A stretch of 64,000 nucleotides of DNA from Chitinophaga pinensis (GCA_945874755.1 CAMCHR010000002.1:1-64000); one strand, 5' to 3'. Counted from the stretch's first letter, positions 39,816 to 50,136 are shown. The notes: generated by a model not told the origin, from the sequence alone. Numbers and translations: made by a program.

Positions 39816-41024
39816 ATGAATATCAGTTACACTGCGCTTTTACAGCAGGTCAAAGCTTATCAACCCGGTAAATACCATGCCACAAGGAATTATATCAATG
39901 GTGCAGTGACTAGCTGGTCGCCCTATATCTCTAGGGGGTTCCTGAGTCCGGTATTGGTGATGGCGCAGCTTAAAGAGCAGCACAGTTATCAAGAATGGAT
40001 TGGCTTTATGCAACAAATGGCATGGCGTGAGTACTTTCAAAGAGTTTGGCAGCATCAAGGGGATTTGATTTTACAAGACCTAAAGTCAGCTCAAACAGAC
40101 GTTATTTTAGAACAATTGCCGGCACCTATGCACAATGCAAATACGGGCATCCATGCGCTTGATCATGCAATTACTCAATTGTATGATACAGGTTATTTGC
40201 ACAATCATCTAAGAATGTATCTTTCCATGTTGCATTCAAATATTTTTAAAGCAGCTTGGCTGCCTGGTGCAAAGTGGATGTATGCCCATTTATTAGACCA
40301 TGATCCTGCTGCGAATTTTTTAAGTTGGCAATGGGTAGCAGGTACATTCAGTAGTAAAAAATACATCGCCAATCAAGACAATATCAATAAGTACACCAAT
40401 ACAAAACAGGAGGGTAGTTTTTTAGATACTGAATATGAAAATTTAACAGAAGCTATTTATAACGTAGATGGTCAAATTAAACCAAATCATGCTGCAAAAT
40501 GGTCAGATCCGTTAGCGCAAAATTTTGATATCGACACCAATACTATTTTAAAAAACATTCAAGAGATAAACCTACCTCAAATATTTGATATCAATCAAGT
40601 ATTGCTCAGTCAGCCTTTTTGCATTTATAATAGTTTTAATCTAGATCCGCTCTGGCATGCAGAGGTTTCAGTGAATCGAATTTTATTACTTGAACCCAAT
40701 CATTTTAATCAATTTCCTATTACAGAAAAAGTGTTACAATTTGTAATTGATTTAGCGAAGACCAATATTTCGGGCATACAAATTTTCATCGGAAACTTTG
40801 AAGATCTAAATCAAGTATTACAAACAAATTCAATGTGTACAAATGCATCAGTTGAAGATACACAATCCGAAAAAAGCAAACCTATTATATATTTTAAAGA
40901 ACACCCTACAACCAAGCATTATCAAGGCATACGCGAAGAACGTGATTGGTTGTTTCCTCAAGTCAATGGCTATTATCCTAGCTTTTTTGGCTATTGGAAA
41001 AAATGTGAAAAATTATTGAAATAA
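39816..41024 (+). CDS. FAD-binding photolyase/cryptochrome-like protein lacking the N-terminal alpha/beta domain
   Basis: Starts in the FAD domain: YHATRNYINGAVTSWSPYISRGFLSP, MAWREYFQRVW, HNHLRMYLSMLHSNIFKAAWLPGAKWMYAHLLDHDPAANFLSWQWVAGTFSSKKYIANQDNINKYT; extra C-terminal about 150 aa. Confidence 0.82.
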   Translation: MNISYTALLQQVKAYQPGKYHATRNYINGAVTSWSPYISRGFLSPVLVMAQLKEQHSYQEWIGFMQQMAWREYFQRVWQHQGDLILQDLKSAQTDVILEQLPAPMHNANTGIHALDHAITQLYDTGYLHNHLRMYLSMLHSNIFKAAWLPGAKWMYAHLLDHDPAANFLSWQWVAGTFSSKKYIANQDNINKYTNTKQEGSFLDTEYENLTEAIYNVDGQIKPNHAAKWSDPLAQNFDIDTNTILKNIQEINLPQIFDINQVLLSQPFCIYNSFNLDPLWHAEVSVNRILLLEPNHFNQFPITEKVLQFVIDLAKTNISGIQIFIGNFEDLNQVLQTNSMCTNASVEDTQSEKSKPIIYFKEHPTTKHYQGIREERDWLFPQVNGYYPSFFGYWKKCEKLLK

Positions 41025-41027
41025 AAA

Positions 41028-41055
41028 AACGCCCCGAATTCGGGGCGTTTTTTTA
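41028..41055. terminator. Bidirectional intrinsic terminator
   Basis: AACGCCCCGAATTCGGGGCGTT with flanking A7 and T7. Confidence 0.85.
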
Positions 41056-41111
41056 TCGCTAATCTGTTTTATGAAACTATCAATTTAATTGGATAGTTAT
41101 AATTAAGCTTT

Positions 41112-43577
41112 TTATTTCTTGCGCTCTACATCTCTATTTAATTCGTCAATATCTACAGAACGCTCTGTGTTATCTCCTAATAAATATTTAGAGAAATAGT
41201 CGGCAGTTCTCCAGAACCAGTATTCATTCATGTCTCCAAATCCGTGTCTTTGCGTTGGTAAAATCAACATATCAAAGCGCTTATTGGCCTTAATCAAAGC
41301 ATTCACCACTCTTAAGGTATTGGCTGGGTGTACATTGTTATCAATCTCACCATGAATTAATAATAATTTTCCTTTTAAGTTTTTAGCTAAGTCTTGATTT
41401 TTATCAATCATATAACTAAAACTGGTATCGCTTTTCTCAGAGATATTTTCTTTCACGCCATGATGCTTTTCACTCCACCATCTATTGTACACACTATTGT
41501 CATGGTTACCTGCATTACTAACCGCTACTTTAAAGACATCTGGATAAACCAACATAGCTGCAGTGCTCATAAATCCACCTCCGCTATGACCATGAATACC
41601 CGCTTTGTTTCTATCGATGAAGCTAAATCGATCCGCTAATTGTTCGATAGTCGCTTTTTTATCGGCAAGTCCATAATCTCTTAAATTACCGTAGCCATAA
41701 TTATGGTACCATTTGCTTCTTGCAGGATGGCCACCTCTGTTACCCATTGTTACCACTACAAATCCTAGTTGAGCCAATCTATCAATACGATCCATGCCTT
41801 TGCTGAAAGACTTGTTTACAGACTCTGTTTGAGGACCAGGATATACATACTCAATAATTGGATACTTTTTAGTGCTATCAAAATCATAAGGCTTATACAT
41901 TACACCATATAAATCGGTGATACCATCGTCTGCTTTAATCTTAAATGTTTCAGGAAATTTATAACCTGTAGCCATTAGATTTCTTAAATCTGCAGTTTCC
42001 AAATCCATTAATTTCTTTCCGTCAGCGCTATGTAAGCTAGATACTGGAGTGGTATTCACTCTAGAAGCGGTATTGACGAAATAGGTATTGTTATCATTCA
42101 CACTAAAACTATGATCAAAATTTCCTGCATTTAATAATTGCAGGCCAGAGCCATCCAAATTGATCTTATACAAATGCATATAGTAAGGGTCTTCTTTACC
42201 ACCACCAGTCATTGATTCTTTTCCATTTGCAGAAAAATAAACCACTCTTTTAGCTTCATCTACACCAATCACCGCCTCTACATGCCATGCACCTTGTGTA
42301 ATTTGATTTTTTAAATTTCCTTGACCATCATATAAATACAAATGTGCCCATCCATCACGCTCACTCCATTCAATTAGTTCAGCGCCATTTTTAATTAATT
42401 CTGGCTTCTTAATTTCTATAGAAGTATTCAATGATTCAGCTACCACTACTTTTACTTCTCCAGTGGTTGTATTCACCACACATTGGTCAATCTTTTTTAA
42501 ATCACGACTTGTTCTAGCAAGGTATAATTGCTCATTGGTTCCTAACCAAATCATTGGCCTGAATTCATCATCTCTAGCATTTGTAGCAGCTGACTTATTC
42601 CACATATCAATCTCTTGATCTTTATAAAGCGATACATTGATTTCTTTATTGGTATAGTTCACCATGTCTACCAACATTAAATGATCTACCGGTGCTTCTT
42701 TCTCACCTGGCATCCAGTACTTATAGGTTTCAAGCGTTGGTCTTGGATCTGCAATGCTATTGATTACCCATAAATCTTTTACTTTTCTGTTGTCTACTTT
42801 TACAATTGCAAACTGCTTGCTATTTTCACTCCAATAACCACCAACAGGCTTTCTTTTGTTTTTGTTTTTCTCTGCATCTACATTTGTTTCGCCACCTTCG
42901 CTATGCCATCCAAAATTTTGTATACCGTCTTTTGTAATAGCGGTTTCAACAATGGTACTATCCTCTTCGTTGAGCAAAGCTTTTTCATAATTTGCTTTGT
43001 CCATCATATAAAGATTATAGTTACGTCCAAAAACAACTTTAGATTGATCAGGTGCCATATTGGCCCAGCTTGGTTTTCTCTTTGGCTTAGCAAATCCAAC
43101 TAATTCGTTTAATTGTGCCGTATTCAGGTTGTATTCAAAGTAAAATACTTTTTTAACTTTTTCTGCCTTCGCATCTTTTTTAGCACCTGGCTTATCTATT
43201 TCAAGGCTACTTTTTACTTCAAACTGAATCCAGTTCTCATCCTTAATAAACTTTAAAGAGTCAATAGGAAGATGTTGTGCATCAAATGGATCTTTGATAA
43301 TTTTTGTTAATGCAGCAGCAATTTGATCTTTATCAAACATAGACTTCTTTTCATTTTTTACTGGGTCTACAATCATCCATTGTTTTCCTTCACTTGTTTC
43401 GTAGGTATACCAAAATTTATTAGATTGTTTTAACCAATGAGGATCAACAGATAAGGAGAAAATCATCTTGTCCAATTTCTTTGGAGAAAATCTTGCGGCT
43501 AGATCATAATTTGCTTTTTGTTGACCAAAAATCAAAAGAGGCAAGGCTAGTAATGCTAAAAAAAGTTGTTTGCGCAT
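41112..43577 (-). CDS. S9 family peptidase (DPP IV-like), secreted
   Basis: EYVYPGPQTESVNKSF, GNRGGHPARSKWYHNYGYGNLRDYGLADKKATIEQLA, GIHGHSGGGFMSTAAML, HGEIDNNVHPANTLRV. Confidence 0.92.
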   Translation of the reverse strand: MRKQLFLALLALPLLIFGQQKANYDLAARFSPKKLDKMIFSLSVDPHWLKQSNKFWYTYETSEGKQWMIVDPVKNEKKSMFDKDQIAAALTKIIKDPFDAQHLPIDSLKFIKDENWIQFEVKSSLEIDKPGAKKDAKAEKVKKVFYFEYNLNTAQLNELVGFAKPKRKPSWANMAPDQSKVVFGRNYNLYMMDKANYEKALLNEEDSTIVETAITKDGIQNFGWHSEGGETNVDAEKNKNKRKPVGGYWSENSKQFAIVKVDNRKVKDLWVINSIADPRPTLETYKYWMPGEKEAPVDHLMLVDMVNYTNKEINVSLYKDQEIDMWNKSAATNARDDEFRPMIWLGTNEQLYLARTSRDLKKIDQCVVNTTTGEVKVVVAESLNTSIEIKKPELIKNGAELIEWSERDGWAHLYLYDGQGNLKNQITQGAWHVEAVIGVDEAKRVVYFSANGKESMTGGGKEDPYYMHLYKINLDGSGLQLLNAGNFDHSFSVNDNNTYFVNTASRVNTTPVSSLHSADGKKLMDLETADLRNLMATGYKFPETFKIKADDGITDLYGVMYKPYDFDSTKKYPIIEYVYPGPQTESVNKSFSKGMDRIDRLAQLGFVVVTMGNRGGHPARSKWYHNYGYGNLRDYGLADKKATIEQLADRFSFIDRNKAGIHGHSGGGFMSTAAMLVYPDVFKVAVSNAGNHDNSVYNRWWSEKHHGVKENISEKSDTSFSYMIDKNQDLAKNLKGKLLLIHGEIDNNVHPANTLRVVNALIKANKRFDMLILPTQRHGFGDMNEYWFWRTADYFSKYLLGDNTERSVDIDELNRDVERKK

Positions 43578-43650
43578 AATGTATATATTGAGTGTAGAAA
43601 ATTAATATATTTTTTTGAATTTTAACCTAATTTGTGATGAATACATGATT

Positions 43651-45183
43651 ATGAAAACAGCCCTATTTACAACTTTATTGTTTGCTCCATTGATGTTCAT
43701 CAATGGATATGCTCAAACCACCAATCAGTTTAAACCTGCTGTATTTGCAGATGAAAATAGAAAGGCAAAACTAGAAGCCGCGATGCCAATAGTGGCTGAT
43801 TTATATCAAGCTTATGCCCTTAAGCACCATTTCCCGGCGTATGCTTTTGCCATTGTGTTAGATGGAGAATTGTTATTTAAAAAAGCAGATGGATGGGCGA
43901 ATATTGAAGATAAAATTCCTGCAAATGACCAGACCATGTTCCGGATTGCATCTATGTCCAAGAGCTTTACCACTATGGCAATCCTGCAATTAAGAGATGC
44001 TGGAAAATTAAAGTTGGATGATCCCATTGAACAATATATTCCTGCTATGAAGGGTCAGGTATTGACTAAGGATGGTGCACCTATTACTATTCGTCATTTA
44101 ATGTCACATCAGGCTGGCTTCCCCGAAGACAATCCATGGGGAGATAGACAATTAGATGATTCAGAAGCAGATCTGATTGCTTTGATTGCAAAAGGGCTTT
44201 CATTTTCAAATACAACAGGGACCTATTATGAATATAGTAATCTTGGTTTTGCGATGCTGGGTTATATCATACATCAGGTATCAGGTTTAACTTACGATGC
44301 CTACATTAAGCAATCTATTTTGGATCCTTTAGGCATGAAGCATACCACGTACGAATACAGGACCATCTCCAAAGAAAATTTAGCCAAAGGCTATCGTACC
44401 ATCAAAGGCAATTGGGTGAATGTGCCTTTATTAAAAGACGGTATTTATGGCGCCATGGGCGGAATGATTACTTCTATAGATGATTTTGCAAAATATGTTG
44501 CACTGCATCAAGCTGCATGGCCAGAGCGTAACGAAACAGAAAACAAAGTGATTAAGAGAAGCACCGTGAGAGAAATGCATCAGCCTTATACTTTCATTGA
44601 TCTAAATCCAAATTATCAATTTCCATCTGGAAAAAAACTCGCAACTACATCTAGTTATAGTTATGGATTAAATTGGATGCATGATGCAGAAGCAAAAACA
44701 AGTATTGGGCATAGTGGAGGCCTTCCAGGTTTTGGCAGCAATTGGCGTTTTTTACCAGAATATGGATTGGGTGTGATCTTTTTTGCCAACCATACCTATG
44801 CACCAACTTCCAAAATGAACTTGATTGTTTTAGATACCTTAGTTAAAATCGCAAAGCTTCGACCAAGAATGGTTTCAGTTTCTCCAATACTTGAACAACG
44901 CCAAAAAGAGTTGCTACAAATTATCCCTAGCTGGGAAAATATACCAGCTATTTTTGCAGAAAACTTTTTTGACGACTATTTATTGGATGAGTTAAAAGCG
45001 GAAGCCAAACAATTATTTGAACGTGCAGGAACCATCAAATCATTTGGAAAAATGATTGCAGAGAATCAATTAAGAGGCTATTGTATTTTGGAAGGCGTTA
45101 GACAAAGTTTAAAATTAAGTTTTACTTTAAGTCCGGAAAATCCTGCATTGATTCAAGAATACCATCTAGAACTTGTAAAATAA
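43651..45183 (+). CDS. Serine hydrolase, class C beta-lactamase-like, secreted
   Basis: RIASMSKSFTTMAIL (SxxK), YEYSNLGFAMLG (YxN), GHSGGLPGFGSNWR. Confidence 0.88.
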   Translation: MKTALFTTLLFAPLMFINGYAQTTNQFKPAVFADENRKAKLEAAMPIVADLYQAYALKHHFPAYAFAIVLDGELLFKKADGWANIEDKIPANDQTMFRIASMSKSFTTMAILQLRDAGKLKLDDPIEQYIPAMKGQVLTKDGAPITIRHLMSHQAGFPEDNPWGDRQLDDSEADLIALIAKGLSFSNTTGTYYEYSNLGFAMLGYIIHQVSGLTYDAYIKQSILDPLGMKHTTYEYRTISKENLAKGYRTIKGNWVNVPLLKDGIYGAMGGMITSIDDFAKYVALHQAAWPERNETENKVIKRSTVREMHQPYTFIDLNPNYQFPSGKKLATTSSYSYGLNWMHDAEAKTSIGHSGGLPGFGSNWRFLPEYGLGVIFFANHTYAPTSKMNLIVLDTLVKIAKLRPRMVSVSPILEQRQKELLQIIPSWENIPAIFAENFFDDYLLDELKAEAKQLFERAGTIKSFGKMIAENQLRGYCILEGVRQSLKLSFTLSPENPALIQEYHLELVK

Positions 45184-45238
45184 AAAAGAGCACCAGCCCC
45201 CCGGCTAGTGCTCTCAAATCCAAACAAAAATAAACTAA

Positions 45239-45700
45239 TTACATTGGTCTTTTTCTGCGCATCATTTCGTTGCGCATTTTATTTAAAAGCTCTCTGTCTA
45301 CTTTTAAAGCCAGGTTCACTCTTTCTTCTGTTTTTAAAATTGGCATTAAGTCTTTTTTAAACTTCTTTCTTATTGTAAGCATTGCTTCTTGAAATGCGAT
45401 CTCGTCTTCTTTTGCTGTTTGCATCAAACTTTGGCTCGCATCTTTTTGTTCATTGTACAGCGGCCAAAATTTTTCTGCTTCTGCAGGAGTCAGGTCCAAT
45501 TTTTTTGTGACGAATTGAATTTTAAATAATTCTAATTTTTCTCTTTGTTGTTTTGTCATTGGTCTTTGAGGTGGTGGTGGCATCTCCATACCTTGTCTAT
45601 CACGCATAGGTGGTCTGTTTTGACCATTCATTGGTCGACCTTGTGCTTGTGCAACAAAAACAGTTACAATAAAACTAAAGAGGCATAATATTTTTTTCAT
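45239..45700 (-). CDS. Periplasmic Spy/CpxP-like protein
   Basis: Signal peptide; KLDLTPAEAEKFWPLYNEQKD; helical, positively charged. Confidence 0.6.
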   Translation of the reverse strand: MKKILCLFSFIVTVFVAQAQGRPMNGQNRPPMRDRQGMEMPPPPQRPMTKQQREKLELFKIQFVTKKLDLTPAEAEKFWPLYNEQKDASQSLMQTAKEDEIAFQEAMLTIRKKFKKDLMPILKTEERVNLALKVDRELLNKMRNEMMRRKRPM

Positions 45701-45777
45701 AAAATGGTTATTTGAAATTTAGACGAATTTATTTTGGAATAGTTTAAAATAATTTGGTAATTATTTTTTAAATTTTT

Positions 45778-46215
45778 TTAATTATTGATTGATATCAAAT
45801 TAGTTCCAGTAGCTTCAATGGCGCTATTCCATTCTACTTCAGCTACAAGTTCATTGTTGTTAACGTAAGCTTCGATCAATTCATCAGGTAGAGTTTCAAT
45901 GTTAATTATTTCCACTTTAGCTATTGGAGTTGTTGTATTTTCTGCTTTATTAAAAAATAAGTATCCAGTTGCAATGGCAAAAACTAAACTTGCAGCAACC
46001 AAATACTTTTTTTGATTTGAAAATAAAGAAATAATACGCGCTTTTTGTGGCGCTTGTCCTTCTGCTTTAATTTTTTGCATTAAGTCCAGTTCAAATTGAT
46101 CAAAATACCCCGCAGGCACCTGCATGGTTCTTGATTCAAAGCTTTTAAGGGCTTCTTTTAAATTTTTTGAAATTGATTCGTTTTCCATATCGTTCATATC
46201 GTTAATTAGACCCAT
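45778..46215 (-). CDS. Single-TM protein, probable anti-sigma-like partner of the ECF sigma factor
   Basis: Cytoplasmic N-term, TM YLVAASLVFAIATGYLFF; immediately downstream of the sigma gene. Confidence 0.55.
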   Translation of the reverse strand: MGLINDMNDMENESISKNLKEALKSFESRTMQVPAGYFDQFELDLMQKIKAEGQAPQKARIISLFSNQKKYLVAASLVFAIATGYLFFNKAENTTTPIAKVEIINIETLPDELIEAYVNNNELVAEVEWNSAIEATGTNLISINN

Positions 46216-46230
46216 TGTTTGGTCAAAGGT

Positions 46231-46770
46231 TTAAGCCTGTTGGAGCAATTCGGTCATTTTTTTTACAGCTTGGTGATAATTAGCCTTAGCTCCACCGACG
46301 GTTGTACCAGTAATAGAGGCTATTTTTTCGTAGTCAAAGGCCTCATAATACCTTAACATAAATACAAATCGCTGTTTTTCAGGCAATTCTGCAATAGCAC
46401 GTTCTAATTTAATCTGGATGGCAGTTTCTTTTAAGGCATTTTGGGTAGATGGGTGTTCTAAACTATGGTCCATCTCATTTTGTGTACTGTTCGTTTTCAA
46501 ACGTTTTTTCTGGGCTATAAAATTTAAGGTCTCATTATAGGCTACCCTAAAAAGCCATGTGCTAAAGGCACTTTCTTGCTTAAATCCATCCAGCTTGTTC
46601 CAAACTTTAATCCAAACAGCTTGTGCAATATCATCTGCATCTGCATGCTCGAGCACCATTTTCTTAATTTGAAAAAATACAGTTTCGCGATGCCTCTTTA
46701 ATAGTTGCGTAAATGCGGGCTCTTTTGCATCGCCGTTTTGAAATTGTATGATGAGTGCTTGGTCTGTCAT
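46231..46770 (-). CDS. ECF RNA polymerase sigma factor
   Basis: ADDIAQAVWIKVWNKLDGFKQESAFSTWLFRVAYNETLNFI; AIAELPEKQRFVFMLRYYEAFDYEKIASITGTTVGGAKANYHQAVKKM. Confidence 0.92.
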   Translation of the reverse strand: MTDQALIIQFQNGDAKEPAFTQLLKRHRETVFFQIKKMVLEHADADDIAQAVWIKVWNKLDGFKQESAFSTWLFRVAYNETLNFIAQKKRLKTNSTQNEMDHSLEHPSTQNALKETAIQIKLERAIAELPEKQRFVFMLRYYEAFDYEKIASITGTTVGGAKANYHQAVKKMTELLQQA

Positions 46771-46828
46771 GCGTGTTGAAGTTAGACCAAAAAGAATTCA
46801 TAAAGTTTAAAACAATTCGACTTTCACT

Positions 46829-48397
46829 TTATAGCTTAATGATGGTCTTAACATATTGATGTATTCCATTTTGAATTCTAATGTAATACACACCTGACTT
46901 TAAATCGCTACCAATCAATGTGACGCTATTTATGCCAGCATAGCTATATGTTGCATCTACCAGTAATTTAATGACCGTGCCAGAAGTATCAAGTAATTGA
47001 ACTAAAGTGTGTCCTCCCTCCGTTTTAAATTCTATTCTTGATTGATTTGAAAACGGATTTGGATAAGCAATAATCATTGTGTTTTTTTCAAATACAGGAC
47101 TTTTTATTTCTGCTGCACAACTTGCATTGATTAAGTTTAAAGTTCCAAAAGGCTTGAGCATGATTTCTTGATTGTCCGCTTCTTTAACACAAAACCAGTT
47201 TTTTAAAATGGAGTTATAAATGGTTCTAAAATCATATTGATAAGGTACATTATCACCCACTGTTACATTTGCAGGTATCGTTGGATTTTCACCAAAAACA
47301 CCACCTCTTACATTTTTACCAAATAAGAATAATGGGGCTGCGGCACCATGATCTGTTCCACCACTCGCATTTGATTTAATCCTTCTTCCAAATTCTGAAT
47401 AGGTCATGCCTATGACTCTATCTTCAATCTCTTGATTTTTAATATCATTCTGAAAAGCACCGATGGCCTCAGATACTGCACCTAATAAATTCGCATGTGA
47501 ACCAGTGGTTGTATCTGTTGTCACAGCTTGACCAGCGTGCGTATCAAATCCACCATAATTCACTAAATAAATTTTTGTTTTCAATCCTCCTTTAATGAGT
47601 CTTGATACAATTTTTAATTGATTGGCAAGACTTGAGTTGGGATAAGTGACTTGTTGCTTCACAGCGTCAGATGCTGCTTTAATGCGTGTAGCATATTTAT
47701 TAGTCTGCTTTGAAATTCTTCTGATAAAACTTAATTCATACCCCGCATTGGTATTGGGAACGGCTTGATCACTCGCATCAAATAAATTATAAAATGCGCT
47801 TGGATCAGAAATACTCATACCCATATTGACGATTGGGCCCTGACAAGTGAGTGAAGTAATTGAACCAATTTGAATGGCTAAAGGATCTGTATCTACTTCA
47901 TTTGGGTAATTGTCTGGGAAGCCAGGATAATTGTTATCTAAAAAACGCCCAACCCATCCAGTATTTAAATATTGGGTGCTATCAGAGCCACTCATCCAAA
48001 TATCGGTTGCTCTAAAATGTGAAAAATTTGGCTGAGGATAGCCTACTGCTTGAACAACATCAAGCTGTCCGTCATTGAATAATCTTTGCATGGCAGTCAT
48101 GGATGGATGTAATCCGGTTCCATCAAATCCATTTAAACCCAGTATCTTTTTTTCGGGGATGGCAATATTAGTCCTTGCATTATAGTAGGCTCCATATTGA
48201 TTGATTGGTAATACGGTATTTAGTCCATCATTCCCTCCATTCAATTGAATAATCACTAGCACCCTATCATTGTTTACATTCGCTAATACTTCTGGTTCAA
48301 CCATGCTGTGGTTGTTTAACACATGTATTGGATTACCACTAATGACTGTAGGCGTTAATACTGCAAGACTATTGCGTAAAAAAGTGCTTCTTTTCAT
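46829..48397 (-). CDS. DUF1501 family protein with T9SS type A sorting domain
   Basis: VIIQLNGGNDGLNTVLPI, NFSHFRATDIWMSG, MTYSEFGRRIKSNASGGTDHGAAAPLFLFG; C-term YPNPFSNQSRIEF...GVYYIRIQNG. Confidence 0.9.
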   Translation of the reverse strand: MKRSTFLRNSLAVLTPTVISGNPIHVLNNHSMVEPEVLANVNNDRVLVIIQLNGGNDGLNTVLPINQYGAYYNARTNIAIPEKKILGLNGFDGTGLHPSMTAMQRLFNDGQLDVVQAVGYPQPNFSHFRATDIWMSGSDSTQYLNTGWVGRFLDNNYPGFPDNYPNEVDTDPLAIQIGSITSLTCQGPIVNMGMSISDPSAFYNLFDASDQAVPNTNAGYELSFIRRISKQTNKYATRIKAASDAVKQQVTYPNSSLANQLKIVSRLIKGGLKTKIYLVNYGGFDTHAGQAVTTDTTTGSHANLLGAVSEAIGAFQNDIKNQEIEDRVIGMTYSEFGRRIKSNASGGTDHGAAAPLFLFGKNVRGGVFGENPTIPANVTVGDNVPYQYDFRTIYNSILKNWFCVKEADNQEIMLKPFGTLNLINASCAAEIKSPVFEKNTMIIAYPNPFSNQSRIEFKTEGGHTLVQLLDTSGTVIKLLVDATYSYAGINSVTLIGSDLKSGVYYIRIQNGIHQYVKTIIKL

Positions 48398-50002
48398 TTA
48401 ACTTAATTGATAGTCTGGCAGGTTCATAATATATTTTACAAGTGCTTTTAATCGGGTATTTACCAAATTAAAGTTAACTGTGCTTTGATTAGACTGATAG
48501 CTATTCCAAGCTTCTGTCCAGTAGTAATCAGAAGTTTGCCCGCTTAATAAAATTTGTTTTTTTAAATTGTCTTTGATCGTTTGATCTATTTCGGTTGAAA
48601 TTAAAAGATCAAATAAATCTTGAATCAATTGATTGGGATTAGATGGACTGCTGGAAACAGCTTTTGCAAAAGGGATTAAATCTATGATGACCTTTTTACC
48701 GTTCCTGGTATAGCCTGTCTCAATCATCAAGTCGGTAAATTTATTTCGCTTTGGAAGTGTATCAGCATTGATCCATAATTCACCAAATTCAGGTGATTGA
48801 TAATAGGCTGGCCATCCAGCCACATTAGGCGGGTCTACAAGGTTTTGTCCAAAACTGGTTAATTGACCAACCATATTATTAAAGTGCAAGTAGGCGTCTG
48901 CATAATCTGTAACTGCATTTGGAAAAACGACATTGGTTTTACGCAAAGTGCCAATGACATGGTCAATCGGACTTTTGATTTGACATCCAATGTACAAGGG
49001 GTCATAAAAATGCGCACTATTAAAAAGCGCAGTCAATACTGGCTTAATTTCAAAATTGTTATTTTTAAAAATAGTAGCTAAAGGCGTAATGATATTTTTT
49101 TCTACTGTGGCATCAATATAATAAAATACGAACCATCTGTAAATTCTTCTGCAGATATATTTTGCCATGTCTTCTTTTGCAAACAACATGTCTATCAATT
49201 CGTCAGTTTCGCCAGCCCCTGCAGCACCTGACTTTCCTGTAATTACTTTATTATTATAGTAGCTAGAAAATTGCTTACTGCCTGTATCATGTCTTGTTGA
49301 ATCAAAATAAGTATTGAAGCTAGCATTGATACGCCATCCAGTTAATACTCTTGCAGCTGCTTTCACGTCTGATTCAGTAAATTGAACTGCATTGTCCTTT
49401 CCAACAGTATACAGTTCTTGTAATTCTCTGCCATAGTTTTCGTCTGGTGCATTTGCAGAATTAAGAAAACCATTCAAGTACCTCAACATACCAGGATCAA
49501 TGGTCACTGCTTTCACCATTGTTTTGTAATTCCCAAGTGCATTTTTTCTTAAAATATCATGATGTTGATATACATAATTGCCAAATGAAATGGTATCCGC
49601 TTCTGTTCCAAAATGATTACCCCAAAACAAGGTCATTTTTTCTCTAACACTTATGTCTTGATGAATCATCACCCCAGTAAGCCATTTTTTTAAGCTAGAC
49701 CTTCTATAGCTGTTGATGGTGCCGTCATTGGTTGGTTGGTTGACCCAAGTAGTTCCTGGAGGAACAGTTGGATCAATGACAGTGGCTGTATTGTATTCAT
49801 TGAGGGGAGGACTAGGAAGAGGATCTGTTGGGTTGAGTAAAGCTGTTACGGAAGCATTCAGTCCCTTTGCTAAAAATTGTTGTATTTCCGCATGCTTAGC
49901 GCCAAAAAGCACTCTATTTAATAAATGAGTCGTCGTTTGCTTAGTCCAAGGACCTTTGTAGACTTCAAGTCCTAAACTGCTAGAAATTGGGCTTAGCGGC
50001 AT
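48398..50002 (-). CDS. DUF1800 family protein
   Basis: HLLNRVLFGAKHAEIQQFLAKG, REKMTLFWGNHFGTE, NYGRELQELYTVG, VAGWPAYYQSPEFGELWINADTLPKRNKF; stop abuts the DUF1501 start. Confidence 0.9.
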   Translation of the reverse strand: MPLSPISSSLGLEVYKGPWTKQTTTHLLNRVLFGAKHAEIQQFLAKGLNASVTALLNPTDPLPSPPLNEYNTATVIDPTVPPGTTWVNQPTNDGTINSYRRSSLKKWLTGVMIHQDISVREKMTLFWGNHFGTEADTISFGNYVYQHHDILRKNALGNYKTMVKAVTIDPGMLRYLNGFLNSANAPDENYGRELQELYTVGKDNAVQFTESDVKAAARVLTGWRINASFNTYFDSTRHDTGSKQFSSYYNNKVITGKSGAAGAGETDELIDMLFAKEDMAKYICRRIYRWFVFYYIDATVEKNIITPLATIFKNNNFEIKPVLTALFNSAHFYDPLYIGCQIKSPIDHVIGTLRKTNVVFPNAVTDYADAYLHFNNMVGQLTSFGQNLVDPPNVAGWPAYYQSPEFGELWINADTLPKRNKFTDLMIETGYTRNGKKVIIDLIPFAKAVSSSPSNPNQLIQDLFDLLISTEIDQTIKDNLKKQILLSGQTSDYYWTEAWNSYQSNQSTVNFNLVNTRLKALVKYIMNLPDYQLS

Positions 50003-50136
50003 GCAAATTATTTGTTAGCAATTTAGACAATTATCAAATTCAAAAGTTTAAAAGGTTTACTTTTTTCTCTGTCCACATTTTTTTTATTTGCATTGAAAAT
50101 GAAATTATCTTTAAAGCAATTCTAATAATATACAAT

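Noticed and set aside
49987-50136. N-terminal 50-aa extension of the M28 peptidase ORF
   Set aside because: Overlaps the divergent DUF1800 gene and precedes a good signal peptide starting at 50137.
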